From the NCBI RefSeq assembly GCF_009428905.1, contig NZ_WHYR01000004.1, positions 1 to 64,000 of the forward strand: 64,000 nucleotides of DNA. Reading direction: 5' to 3'. Under the pieces are notes generated by a model. The model made no database searches and had not been told where the DNA came from. It saw only the letters and a list, made by a program, of their open reading frames with translations. Every line of letters starts with the position of its first letter. The first letter of the stretch is position 1. This DNA comes from Desulfofundulus thermobenzoicus. GTDB lineage: Bacteria; Bacillota; Desulfotomaculia; Desulfotomaculales; Desulfovirgulaceae. Position numbers and translations under genes: made by a program. Below, piece after piece: positions 1 through 8,171 of the stretch.

Positions 1-333
1 GGGGGGGCGGGGGACAGCGGTACGGATGGGAATAGCTGCGGTCCGGGAGCGCCGGGTGAGGCCCCGGCCGGAAAGGGCCCGGCTGAGGCCGCCGCCGGCC
101 CGGGGCGGCCCGGTGACGGGCTTGATTATCCCGGAAAAGGGGACGGATGCAGCGGCAGTCCCGCCCGCCGGCCGGAAACCTTCCGGCGCCTGAACATTTT
201 CCTGCAGGATTTCCTGTCCGGCCTGCTGGATGCCGCCGGCCGGGGGGAACTGAACCCGGGTACGGTGGATGAGTTTATCCTTGCCGGCAGCAGGGCAATA
301 AAGGGGATAATTCAACACTCCGGATGCGGATAA
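1..333 (+). CDS. 3' fragment of an unrecognised protein
   Basis: The frame is open from the first base of the window to a TAA at 331, so only the last 110 codons are visible. The first half is Gly/Pro/Ala-rich low complexity. The second half has ordinary composition, with a likely helical segment FLQDFLSGLLDAAGRGEL and a short tail ending in a Cys-Gly. I do not recognise a family. GC-rich DNA can keep a frame open by chance, so the first half is weak evidence, but the last 50 residues look like a real protein end. The convergent MFS gene begins its stop codon 53 bp downstream. Confidence 0.45.
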   Translation, partial: GGAGDSGTDGNSCGPGAPGEAPAGKGPAEAAAGPGRPGDGLDYPGKGDGCSGSPARRPETFRRLNIFLQDFLSGLLDAAGRGELNPGTVDEFILAGSRAIKGIIQHSGCG

Positions 334-385
334 AACGGCCTGGTGCCGCCCTGAAAAACATGTCAGGCGGGATGGCCTGAAGCGG

Positions 386-1519
386 TCATACCGGCTGTTT
401 GGGTGTTTCCCGGGCCGGACGGGCCGGCGGCACGGCCACCAGCAGTCCGGCCACACCCAGCCCGGCGGCGAAAAGCATCACCCCGCGGTAGCCCCACCAC
501 CCGGCGATGAGGCCGCCCAGAAAGGGCCCCAGGGCATTGCAGAGATTTAAGGTGGATTGAAAAATCCCGCTGGCCGTGCCCCTCTCCTCGCCGCTGCGCA
601 GGACGATAAGCAGGGCGCCCACATAGAGGCAGGACCAGGCTACCCCCAGCAGGGACTGCACGGCAATCAGGGCAGGCCGGGCACTGACAAAGGCATAGGA
701 AGCAAAGACACCGATGGAAAGCAACTGGCCGAAGGCAAACACCTTGTTTTCGTTAAACCTTTGCAGATAGCGCATGATTACAAACTGCACGGCAAAGTTT
801 ATGCTCCAGAGCAGGCCCACCCAGAACCGGTCCATGCCCAGGGCGGTCAGGTACAGGGGCAGAATAATCCACACGGCCGTGGCCCCCAGGTGGCGCAGGA
901 ACACGGCCAGATAAACCCGGAAGCCCCGGCGGATTACCAGCCACAGGTTGATCCGGTGCCGGCTGTATTGCGCCGCCACCTCCCGGAAGGTGAAGGAAAT
1001 GGCAAAGGCGGCCAGGCAGGTGAAGGCACTGGTGAAAAAGAGCAGGTGGAACTCCTTTAACACCGCCGCTCCCAGGGCGCCAAAAATCCAGCCCAGGGAC
1101 CCGTAAGAGCTGAACTTGCCCATATCGGCCCCGGACTCAAAGGCGTAGGCCAGCAGCGCCGCCGTGGCAATGCCCAGGGCGAAGCCCACCACCGAGCGCA
1201 CCAGGGTGAGAACCACCAGGTTGTGGGCCAGCAACTGGGCGGCAAAGGCCAGGGCGCTGGCGGCCAGGCCCAGGCGCACAAACAAAAGCCTGCCCAGTGA
1301 ATCGGATTTCCAGCCGGAAAAAAGGGATGAAAGTAAAAAAGCCGCCCCGTAGGATGCCCCTACCAGGCCGATCTGCCAGTCCTTCGCCCCCATCTGGGCC
1401 CCCAGCAGGGGGATGAAAATGAGGGAGCCCTGCACGGCAAAGTTAAGCAGAAAGTTTATTGTACTGATGAGCGTGATGTGGGATGTCTTGCGGTTCGCAC
1501 CCGCTGTCTCCGTTTTCAA
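386..1519 (-). CDS. MFS transporter
   Basis: This is a major facilitator superfamily permease of about 377 residues, the usual single-domain MFS length, with about 12 hydrophobic spans. The N-terminal half carries the family loop between spans 2 and 3 (a G-W-K-S-D-S-L-G-R segment, the MFS motif A region). It probably exports a small molecule; the substrate cannot be told from sequence. The longest frame starts with a TTG at 1537, but an AGAAGGA Shine-Dalgarno lies inside that extension, seven bases before a TTG at 1519, so I chose 1519. It is divergent from the padR-like gene and convergent with the fragment at the window start. Confidence 0.85.
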   Translation of the reverse strand: MKTETAGANRKTSHITLISTINFLLNFAVQGSLIFIPLLGAQMGAKDWQIGLVGASYGAAFLLSSLFSGWKSDSLGRLLFVRLGLAASALAFAAQLLAHNLVVLTLVRSVVGFALGIATAALLAYAFESGADMGKFSSYGSLGWIFGALGAAVLKEFHLLFFTSAFTCLAAFAISFTFREVAAQYSRHRINLWLVIRRGFRVYLAVFLRHLGATAVWIILPLYLTALGMDRFWVGLLWSINFAVQFVIMRYLQRFNENKVFAFGQLLSIGVFASYAFVSARPALIAVQSLLGVAWSCLYVGALLIVLRSGEERGTASGIFQSTLNLCNALGPFLGGLIAGWWGYRGVMLFAAGLGVAGLLVAVPPARPARETPKQPV

Positions 1520-1644
1520 AAGGCATTCCTTCTTCAATCAACATACTTTTAATTTTACTCCAGTTTGCCGGTTAGTCCAGAGGATTTTTTTTTGGGCGGA
1601 CCCCTTTGGGCCGGCATTAAACTTTCTGTAAATACAACCGGCTG

Positions 1645-1673
1645 TTGCCACCAGTGAATGGTTGTGTTATTAT
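1645..1673 (+). promoter_or_regulatory. Predicted sigmaA promoter of the padR-like gene
   Basis: TTGCCA and TATTAT hexamers are separated by 17 bases, 46 bp before the ATG of the PadR-like gene, in an AT-rich stretch between two divergent genes. No operator was identified, although PadR proteins commonly autoregulate. Confidence 0.5.
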
Positions 1674-1718
1674 ATTTTCAAGGTAAGTGCATCATGCCAA
1701 TACTAGAGGTGCGCTATT

Positions 1719-2078
1719 ATGTGCAAGAACGGGTGTTCCTGCAATTTGCCCGCGGACCGTTTGTTGCAGCCGTTGCTTCTTTTCCTGCTGAAATTACAGC
1801 CTTCCCACGGGTACGAGCTGATTCAGAGGCTGGCCCGCCTGGATTTGCTGGAGGGGGAGACGGATCCCACCACGGTCTACCGGAATTTGCGCCGGATGGA
1901 ACAGGAAGAGCTGGTCAGTTCCAGCTGGGAAGCCGCGGAAACGGGTCCTGCCCGCCGCCAGTATGCCATCACCACCAGGGGGGAGGAGCTGCTCCATGCC
2001 TGGATGGCGGCCATCCGGCGTCAAAAGGAGAAACTGGACCGGTTTATTGGCCTCTATGAACAAAGTTTGAGCAGGTAG
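1719..2078 (+). CDS. PadR-family transcriptional regulator with Cys-rich N-terminus
   Basis: The 119-residue protein has the PadR winged-helix core: a helix with LLLFLLKLQPSHGYELIQRL, the recognition region around DPTTVYRNLRRMEQEEL, and the wing with RRQYAITTRGEELL. PadR proteins are dimeric repressors that respond to small ligands or stress. The N-terminus MCKNGCSC puts three cysteines within eight residues, which is not part of the basic PadR fold and could bind a metal or cluster. The ATG at 1719 has AGAGGT eight bases upstream. The next gene, 63 bp downstream on the same strand, is a tungstate/molybdate-binding-type protein, which suggests that the regulator may respond to oxyanion or metal status; that link is an inference. 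Confidence 0.85.
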   Translation: MCKNGCSCNLPADRLLQPLLLFLLKLQPSHGYELIQRLARLDLLEGETDPTTVYRNLRRMEQEELVSSSWEAAETGPARRQYAITTRGEELLHAWMAAIRRQKEKLDRFIGLYEQSLSR

Positions 2079-2141
2079 TCAAAAGTGGTGTTGGCCGGGA
2101 AATATAAAAAAGAAGGGTCATTCCGGAGGTGTGTGTGAATC

Positions 2142-2954
2142 ATGTCACATATCCCCTTTCGCGTCCTGCATGCCGGTGCCCTGCGCCGGCCCATAGGCGA
2201 ATGCGCCCAGGTTTTCAGGGAGCGTTATCCCCACCTGGCCGTGGAACTGGAGTCGGCCGGTTCCCGGGAGTGTGCCGCCCGGATTTGTGACGGCGGTATC
2301 TATGATGTGGTGGCCCTGGCCGATACGGTTATCTTTGAGCGGTGGCTGGTGCCGGAATATGTGGACCGCTATTTTGTCTTTGCCACCGATCAGATTGTGG
2401 TGGCTTTTGATCGCTTTTCCCGGCGCAGCCGGGAGGTAGGTCCAAATAACTGGATGGATGTGCTCCTGTCAAAGGGGGTGATCTACGGGCGCTCGGATCA
2501 CCAGCGGGACCCCTGCGGTTACCGGACGCTGATGGTCTGGCAGCTGGCGGAAAAATTCTACAACCGGCCGGGGCTGTATGCCGCCCTTGATGCCGGCTGC
2601 TCCCGCATCTATCCCAAGTCCATAGATCTGGCCGGCGCTCTGGTGGAAGGGCGGGTAGATTATGGCTTTCTGTATTCATCGGTGGCCCGTCAGCTGGGCC
2701 TTCACTTTGTCAGATTGGCCTCCCGGATCAACCTATCCCATCCGGCCCTGGTCGATTACTATGCCACCGCAGGGGTGGTCCTGGAAGAAAAAGGGTCGGG
2801 GAAAAGGGTGACCCTGTCCGGCGCCCCCATTGAGTTTGCCGTAGCCCCATGTCGCCATGCCCGCTACCCGGAGGAGGCCCGGTGGTTTGTGGAGCTGCTC
2901 ACCGGTGAAAGGGGGCGGCAGATACTGGAGGCGTGCGGACTGGTTCCCTGTTAG
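2142..2954 (+). CDS. WtpA/ModA-type tungstate/molybdate-binding protein without signal peptide
   Basis: The 270-residue protein matches the periplasmic-binding-protein type II family of the WtpA/ModA kind. It begins straight into the mature fold (FRVLHAGALRRPIGECAQ) and carries the characteristic GRSDHQRDPCGYRTL segment near residue 115. Known members are secreted or lipid-anchored partners of ABC importers. This one has no hydrophobic leader, no lipobox Cys, and no ABC permease or ATPase next to it, so it is expected to stay in the cytoplasm. It follows the padR-like gene and may be a sensor or storage protein instead of a transporter part. GGAGGT lies 11 bases before the ATG; an in-frame GTG upstream is followed at once by a stop, so this start is firm. 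Confidence 0.8.
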   Translation: MSHIPFRVLHAGALRRPIGECAQVFRERYPHLAVELESAGSRECAARICDGGIYDVVALADTVIFERWLVPEYVDRYFVFATDQIVVAFDRFSRRSREVGPNNWMDVLLSKGVIYGRSDHQRDPCGYRTLMVWQLAEKFYNRPGLYAALDAGCSRIYPKSIDLAGALVEGRVDYGFLYSSVARQLGLHFVRLASRINLSHPALVDYYATAGVVLEEKGSGKRVTLSGAPIEFAVAPCRHARYPEEARWFVELLTGERGRQILEACGLVPC

Positions 2955-3168
2955 CACGGGGTATCTGTGGGTACGGTTATAGACCGGCTCACCGGTTTAT
3001 TTGGTAGCCCGGGTTTTGACACCGGTCTCTAGAAACCGCATCATTACTGGATTTGCGTGGCATTATTTAGCAAAAGGCACAGGCGGGTACGGTGGAGCGG
3101 GAAATTCTCCTTACGCGGGCCTTTCCTCACGCACGTTTTAAAGCTACTTAATGAAAGGGGTCGTTATT

Positions 3169-4137
3169 ATGTATTTCCCTGTTTCCGGTGTGGAAGTTTT
3201 TCCCCTGGTTCCTCCGCTGGTGGCCTTTCTCATTTCTTCCCTGACGGCATCGGCCGGGGTATCCGGGGCCTTTTTGCTCCTGCCCTTCCAGGTGAGTGTG
3301 CTGGGGTTTACCAGTCCCGCCGTCAGCCCCACCAACCTGATCTACAACATTATAGCCATACCCGGGGGGTTGGCCCGTTACATAAGGGAAGGGCGCATGG
3401 CCTGGCCCCTGACCTGGGTGGTGGTTATCGGCACCCTGCCGGGGGTTTTTGTGGGCGCCTGGATCCGCATCCGCTACCTGCCCGATCCCAGGGCCTTCAA
3501 ACTCTTTGTGGGCCTGGTTTTGCTCTACCTGGGCATCAGGTTGCTCTACGAAACCACCGGCCGTTATCTGAAAAGCAAGGAGCAAACCAGAAGCCTGGAG
3601 AAGAAGTTCCGGGAACGGGTGAGCCGGGTGAAGGAAGAATCCGCCGGGCGTCTGGCCGCCGGCCTGCCCCCGGAGGCGGTGGTGAAAACCCGCTCCGTGT
3701 CGCTGCGCAAGATTGAGTACGATTTCTGGGGAGAAACCTTTTCCTTCAGCACCATGGCCGTTTTCACCCTGGCCCTGGTGGTGGGACTCATCGGCGGTAT
3801 CTACGGCATCGGCGGCGGGGCCATCATTTCCCCCTTTGTGGTCTCTGTTATGGGTCTGCCCGTCTATACGGTGGCCGGGGCCGCCCTGGCCGGCACCTTT
3901 CTCACCTCCATTGCCGGGGTGACCTTTTATCACGTTCTGGAATTCACCGCTGCCGGGGCGAGTGCCAATGTTGCCCCGGACTGGTTTTTGGGAGCCCTCT
4001 TCGGTGTGGGTGGTTTTCTGGGCACCTATTTTGGCGCCTATTTGCAAAAATACCTGCCCGACCGGGTTATCCGGGGGATTCTGGGCGCTCTGGTCACCTT
4101 CCTGGCAGTGAGTTACGTATTGCAATATTTTGTTTAA
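3169..4137 (+). CDS. TauE/SafE family anion (sulfite) exporter
   Basis: This is a polytopic membrane protein of 322 residues. It has two TauE/SafE half-domains (spans around residues 5-125 and 195-320) separated by a charged cytoplasmic linker of about 60 residues (KSKEQTRSLEKKFRERV and following). The second half shows the glycine-rich GGIYGIGGGAIISP motif of the family. Members move sulfite, sulfonates or related organic anions. An upstream in-frame ATG at 3151 exists, but AAAGGGG lies between it and the ATG at 3169 with eight-base spacing, so 3169 is the likelier start. A second, longer TauE protein occurs near the end of the window. Confidence 0.85.
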   Translation: MYFPVSGVEVFPLVPPLVAFLISSLTASAGVSGAFLLLPFQVSVLGFTSPAVSPTNLIYNIIAIPGGLARYIREGRMAWPLTWVVVIGTLPGVFVGAWIRIRYLPDPRAFKLFVGLVLLYLGIRLLYETTGRYLKSKEQTRSLEKKFRERVSRVKEESAGRLAAGLPPEAVVKTRSVSLRKIEYDFWGETFSFSTMAVFTLALVVGLIGGIYGIGGGAIISPFVVSVMGLPVYTVAGAALAGTFLTSIAGVTFYHVLEFTAAGASANVAPDWFLGALFGVGGFLGTYFGAYLQKYLPDRVIRGILGALVTFLAVSYVLQYFV

Positions 4138-4342
4138 AAGATTGCGAAAGGTAATTGTCAGAAGATGGAGCTTATGTTATCATAGGTCCGAAATAGAGGC
4201 CGTTTCCACAGGGGGTATGGAAGGAAAAGCTCCGGCCTGTCACGGTAAAATGGTTTCGCCCTGGTGTCCGGGAGGTGGAGTGGGCCATGTAGCGGCCATA
4301 GAGGTTTCCGACGACAAGCCCGTGTTTTGAGGTGGTATGGTG

Positions 4343-4570
4343 ATGGGCAGTGAAAACCTGATCCTGCGTATTGACGGTCTCCAATCCGAGGAAGACAGGA
4401 TGGATGTGAAAAGGGCGCTGGAAGACGTTGCCGGAGTCAAATGGGTCTGCGTGGATGGTGAAGCCGGTACAGCGGTGGTAATATTTGATCCCGAGCGAAC
4501 TCCCCAGGATAATCTGATCAATGTAGTTATGGAAATGGGGTATGCGGTGAAGCGGTTTTTCAGCGGGTAG
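4343..4570 (+). CDS. HMA-like small protein lacking the CxxC metal site
   Basis: The 75-residue protein has the ferredoxin-like beta-alpha-beta-beta-alpha-beta pattern of heavy-metal-associated domains (LILRIDGL, then a helix DVKRALEDVAGVKWV, a strand AVVIFDPE and a helix NLINVVMEMGYAV). Normal copper chaperones have MxCxxC in the first loop; here it reads DGLQSEED, with no cysteine. It therefore cannot bind Cu(I) in the standard way and may be a protein-interaction or regulatory version. GAGGTGG sits seven bases before the ATG at 4343; the ATG at 4337 is too close to it. No metal ATPase is adjacent. Confidence 0.65.
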   Translation: MGSENLILRIDGLQSEEDRMDVKRALEDVAGVKWVCVDGEAGTAVVIFDPERTPQDNLINVVMEMGYAVKRFFSG

Positions 4571-5047
4571 ATCCGCCGGGGACGTTGCTTTACTCCGATG
4601 TGTGTGATAACAATAGTCTTCATGGGTGGTTCATGGGGTTGCAAAGCCAGGGTGATATTCAGCCTTGGCTTTAACGTATGGAGATTTTGGGCTAAACCCG
4701 TTGTGGGACTACCCACCGGGTAAGATGGTCGTATATGTCCACCCCGGGCATTGTTAAAAAAGTTCGTAGTATCCCTTGTTCGCCATATGGTTATTTTTTG
4801 CTTGCATTTTCCGGTTGCGTGTGTTTATAGTGTAAAAAAGGGAAGTTTTATTATAAAGGGCTGTGGAACTGGTAAAACTCAAATAGCAGGAAGGGAAAAT
4901 GGCCGGCAGAGAACTGTTTCGCGGCAAGGGGGGAGGGGCCGCTGGTGGGTGAACGCCCGGCAATTGAAGCCGGGCATGGAAGAATTACCGCCTGATCCGG
5001 GAAGCCGGCAAAATGCGTCGTCATTTACCAAAGGGAGGATATGACCA
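4571..5047 (+). other. Intergenic region and 5' leader of the radical SAM gene
   Basis: No convincing long gene lies in these 477 bases. The first half holds no feature I can name. The second half contains a promoter (4802-4831) and a long transcribed leader with a perfect 7-bp stem (4955-4961 with 4969-4975). A 17-codon frame starting with an ATG at about 4899 and preceded by a weak AGGAAGGG site ends before that stem. It could be a leader peptide, but nothing else supports it. Confidence 0.5.
4802..4831 (+). promoter_or_regulatory. Predicted sigmaA promoter upstream of the radical SAM gene
   Basis: TTGCAT and TATAGT are separated by 18 bases. Transcription would begin near 4838 and leave a leader of about 210 nt before the gene, long enough for regulation at RNA level. 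A hairpin with stem GCCCGGC/GCCGGGC lies in that leader. Confidence 0.45.
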
Positions 5048-6439
5048 ATGCGAGTATTGCTGATTCAGCCGCGGCCCGGGGCCGGGGCTGGGTATAAGAG
5101 TTTGATCGCCGTCGAGCCCCTGGGACTGGAGATTGTGGGTGCCGCCCTGCAGGACCACACCGTCCGCCTGCTGGACATGCTGGCCGAAAAAAATATCGCT
5201 GCCGCCGTGCAGGAATTCCGTCCCCGGGCGGTGGGCATCAGCTGTTCCTTTACCGTGGACGTGCAGCAGACGTTAAATGTGGCCCGGGAGGTGAAAGCCG
5301 CCGGAAAAGGCGTATTCATTTTCGTGGGCGGTCACCACGCTTCCCTGAGCCCGGAGGATTTCTGCCACCCGGCGGTGGACGCGGTGGTGGTGGGCGAGGG
5401 GGAAACCACCGTGCCGGAGCTGATGGCCGCCCTGGAAGGCGGGGGCGACCTGCACACCATACCCGGCCTGGTTTTGAATACCGGGGAGGGACAGTTTTTT
5501 ACCGGGGAACGGCCCTTACTGAAAGTGCTCGACGATGTGCCGCCGGCGGACCGCAGCCTGACGGCCCCCTACCGGAGACATTATTATCTGGGTTTGCGCC
5601 GTCCCTTCGTGACCCTGGAGACGGCCCGGGGTTGTCCCCACCGCTGCAATTTCTGCAGTATCTGGCGGTTTTACCGGGGCCGGGTGCGTTTCATGAGCCC
5701 CGAACGGGTGGCGGAAGAGGTGCAGAGCCTGCCGCCCGGGGATGTGCTGTTCACCGACGATAATTTCCTGGCCGATGTGCGCCGGGCGGAAAGGATTGCC
5801 GCCCTGTTGAAGGGCCGCGGCGTGCCCAGGCGGCGTTATATCATTCAGGCCAGGAGCGACACCATTGTGAAACATCCCGATGTGCTCCGCCAGTGGAAGG
5901 AAATCGGCCTGGATCAGGTCTTTATCGGTTTCGAAAAAATTGATCAGTCGGGCATGGAACACGTAAACAAGCAAAACAGCGTGGAAAACAATGAAAAGGC
6001 CCTGCATTTCCTGAAATCCATCGGGGTGGGCGTCTATGCCTCCTTTATCGTAGACCCGGATTTCACCATCCCCGATTTTAAGAAGCTCATCGATTACGTA
6101 AAAAGGCTGAAAATTGCCCAGCCCCAGTTCAGCATTCTCACCCCTCTGCCCGGCACCGAGCTCTTTGCGAAGCTCAAAGACCGCTTGACCACCACCAATT
6201 ACGAGTTCTTCGACCTGTTGCACGCCGTGCTGCCCACCCAGATGCCCCTGAAGGATTTTTACCGGGAGTTTGCCGAGCTTTACCGGCGGGCCTACCTGCG
6301 TCCCGGCCACGTCATCAATACGATGAAGTGGTTTGTGCACAGGTTGCTCACCGGCCAGCTTTCCCTGGAGCACTTAAAGAACCTGGTGGCCGGGGTGAGA
6401 TTGACGGCCAGTCCTTTCGCTTATCTGAAAAAGGTTTGA
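5048..6439 (+). CDS. B12-binding-domain radical SAM protein
   Basis: The 463-residue protein has an N-terminal Rossmann-like cobalamin-binding domain (about residues 1-135, ending in VVGEGETTVPEL). A radical SAM core follows, whose cluster motif CPHRCNFC lies near residue 197 in the context ETARGCPHRCNFCSIW. The C-terminal region is about 120 residues. The B12 domain lacks the DxHxxG signature, as is common in this class, so cobalamin would bind base-off without a His ligand. Relatives include methylases such as the hopanoid C-3 methylase HpnR and the cyclase BchE; the ETARGCP...CSIWRFY context is closest to the methylase-like group, but the substrate is unknown. AAAGGGAGGA precedes the ATG. 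Confidence 0.8.
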   Translation: MRVLLIQPRPGAGAGYKSLIAVEPLGLEIVGAALQDHTVRLLDMLAEKNIAAAVQEFRPRAVGISCSFTVDVQQTLNVAREVKAAGKGVFIFVGGHHASLSPEDFCHPAVDAVVVGEGETTVPELMAALEGGGDLHTIPGLVLNTGEGQFFTGERPLLKVLDDVPPADRSLTAPYRRHYYLGLRRPFVTLETARGCPHRCNFCSIWRFYRGRVRFMSPERVAEEVQSLPPGDVLFTDDNFLADVRRAERIAALLKGRGVPRRRYIIQARSDTIVKHPDVLRQWKEIGLDQVFIGFEKIDQSGMEHVNKQNSVENNEKALHFLKSIGVGVYASFIVDPDFTIPDFKKLIDYVKRLKIAQPQFSILTPLPGTELFAKLKDRLTTTNYEFFDLLHAVLPTQMPLKDFYREFAELYRRAYLRPGHVINTMKWFVHRLLTGQLSLEHLKNLVAGVRLTASPFAYLKKV

Positions 6440-6470
6440 TGGCCCCCCTGGAAGGCGGCGGCCTGCATTA

Positions 6471-6647
6471 ATGGACCGGCATGTACCGGATGCGGGGACC
6501 GGTCCCTTTGAAAAGGGCCGGCCTCCGTTTTATGCGGATTACCGGGTCTTTCATCCGTTGATCGAGAAGATGCTCCGGGAAGGGGTGCGCCTGGAGCAGG
6601 AGTGTATCGAGCCGGCGGAATTTATCCGGGTGGGGGAACAGTGCTGA
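6471..6647 (+). CDS. Small hypothetical protein (58 aa)
   Basis: The frame begins 31 bp after the radical SAM stop and encodes 58 residues with balanced composition, including a YADYRVFHPLIEKMLREGV segment likely to be helical and a C-terminal Cys. The ribosome site is weak (GAAGG about 15 bases upstream), so it would depend on coupling to the upstream gene. I do not recognise the family. It is followed by the hcp terminator region, and nothing else competes for this DNA. Confidence 0.4.
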   Translation: MDRHVPDAGTGPFEKGRPPFYADYRVFHPLIEKMLREGVRLEQECIEPAEFIRVGEQC

Positions 6648-6819
6648 CGCATGAATGCATGGCACGGCATTTTATCTAAGCTTACAGGTCCCGCATCAAA
6701 ATTTTCACCGCACAAATTATACGGCCGCTTCCCCGGCAGACCTGGTTTACGGCGATTTTTGAGGATGTGAAATGAACGGCGGTTGAAACCGTCACGGCGA
6801 ATTCTTCAAATAATTATAA

Positions 6820-6854
6820 AAGCCCCCGCCGGTTTTCGTTTCCGGCGAGGGCTT
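6820..6854 (-). terminator. Terminator of hcp
   Basis: A 13-bp stem with one mismatch (6820-6832 with 6842-6854) follows the hcp stop by about 34 bases. On the minus strand it runs into CTTTTATAATTATTT. On the plus strand it is followed by CTTTATTTTTTTC, so it may stop transcription from both sides. Confidence 0.8.
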
Positions 6855-6887
6855 CTTTATTTTTTTCAGGTAACCCGCAACCTTCAA

Positions 6888-8171
6888 TTACCCCAGGATC
6901 TCTTTCAAGTCCTGGTCGGGAGTGGTGATGGGCTTGAGGTTGTAGTTGTCCTGCAGCACCTGCAGCACGTTGGGCGTAATGAAGGCCGGCAGGCTGGGGC
7001 CGATGCGGATGTTCTTGATGCCCAGGTGCAAGAGGCTGAGCAGGATGGCCACGGCCTTTTGCTCGAACCAGGAAAGCACCAGGGAGAGCGGCAGTTCGTT
7101 GACACTGACGTTAAAGGCCTTGGCCAGGGCGGCGGCTACCTGGACGGCCGAGTAGGCGTTGTTGCACTGGCCCATGTCGATGAGCCGCGGGATCCCTTCG
7201 ATGTCGCCCAGGTCCATGTAGTTGAACTTGTATTTGCCGCAGGCCAGGGTGAGGACCACGCAGTCTTTGGGCACCTTTTCCACGAACTCGGTGTAGTAAT
7301 TCCGGGACTTCTTCACCCCGTCGCAGCCGCCCACCAGGAAGAAGTGGCGGATCTTGCCGGCCTTGACGGCGTCGATAATCTTATCGGCGATGCTCAAAAT
7401 GGCGTTGTGGTGGAAGCCGGTGACCAGGACACCGCCCTCTTTTTCCGGCAGGGGCGGCAGCTGTTTGGCCTTTTCAATGACCGGCGTGAAGTCCCGGCCC
7501 TTAATGTGGGTTACACCCGGCAGGCCGGCGATGCCGCAGGTAAACATGCGGTCCCGGTAGGATTCTTTGGGGAGCAGCACGCAGTTGGTGGTGCCCAGAA
7601 TGGCGCCGGGGAACTGTTCGAATTCGGTTTTCTGGTTCTGCCAGGCGCTGCCGTAGTTGCCCGCCAGGTGGGGGAATTTCTTCAGCTCCGGGTAGGCGTG
7701 GGCCGGGAGCATTTCCCCGTGGGTGTAGATATTGATCCCGGTGCCCTCGGTTTGTTTCAGCAATTCGTACAGGTCCAAAAGGTCGTGACCGGTGATCAGG
7801 ATGCCCGGGCCGCTCCTGGTGCCCGTGGACACTTTCGTGGGTTCCGGGGACCCGAACCGGGCCACATGGGCCTGATCCAGCACTTCCATGATGCGCAGGT
7901 TCATTTCACCGCATTTCAGCGCCAGTTCAATGTGCCGGTTCAGGTCGAAGTCCACATTGGTCAGGGTGGTGAACAGCGCCTCGTGCATGAAGGCGTCCAC
8001 CTGCTCGTCCCTGGCGCCCAGTTCCCGGGCGTGGTAGGCGTAGGCGGCCACCCCTTTCAAGGCAATGATCAGAGTGTCCTGCAGGCTGGCGATGTCCTCG
8101 TTTTTGCCGCACACCCCTACTTTGGTACACCCGGTTCCTCCGGCCGTCTGCTCGCACTGGTAACAAAACAT
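6888..8171 (-). CDS. hcp: Hybrid cluster protein (hydroxylamine/NO reductase), class III-like
   Basis: Hcp is a cytoplasmic iron-sulfur protein that reduces hydroxylamine and nitric oxide and is linked to nitrosative stress. The N-terminus has the C3-x2-C6-x8-C15-x5-C21 pattern that binds the first cluster. Ligands of the hybrid cluster are visible in the contexts ITGHDLLDL, TTNCVLLP, FTCGIAG, FLVGGCDG and TLACGKYKFN. At 427 residues it is about 120 shorter than class I/II Hcp (about 540-550). The missing segment is right after the N-terminal cluster region, as in class III enzymes of other anaerobes and thermophiles. AAAGGAGGT precedes the ATG. No Hcr reductase or transcription factor is adjacent. 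Its promoter carries a CRP/FNR-type palindrome. Confidence 0.95.
   Translation of the reverse strand: MFCYQCEQTAGGTGCTKVGVCGKNEDIASLQDTLIIALKGVAAYAYHARELGARDEQVDAFMHEALFTTLTNVDFDLNRHIELALKCGEMNLRIMEVLDQAHVARFGSPEPTKVSTGTRSGPGILITGHDLLDLYELLKQTEGTGINIYTHGEMLPAHAYPELKKFPHLAGNYGSAWQNQKTEFEQFPGAILGTTNCVLLPKESYRDRMFTCGIAGLPGVTHIKGRDFTPVIEKAKQLPPLPEKEGGVLVTGFHHNAILSIADKIIDAVKAGKIRHFFLVGGCDGVKKSRNYYTEFVEKVPKDCVVLTLACGKYKFNYMDLGDIEGIPRLIDMGQCNNAYSAVQVAAALAKAFNVSVNELPLSLVLSWFEQKAVAILLSLLHLGIKNIRIGPSLPAFITPNVLQVLQDNYNLKPITTPDQDLKEILG

Noticed and set aside
3148-4125. Open frame of 325 codons on the minus strand opposite the TauE gene
   Set aside because: The translation is Gly/His/Gln-rich without any domain, a shadow of the membrane protein on the other strand.
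4899-4952. 17-codon leader peptide before the radical SAM gene
   Set aside because: The ribosome site is weak, the peptide is Gly-rich and there is no diagnostic codon run; it is mentioned only in the intergenic entry.
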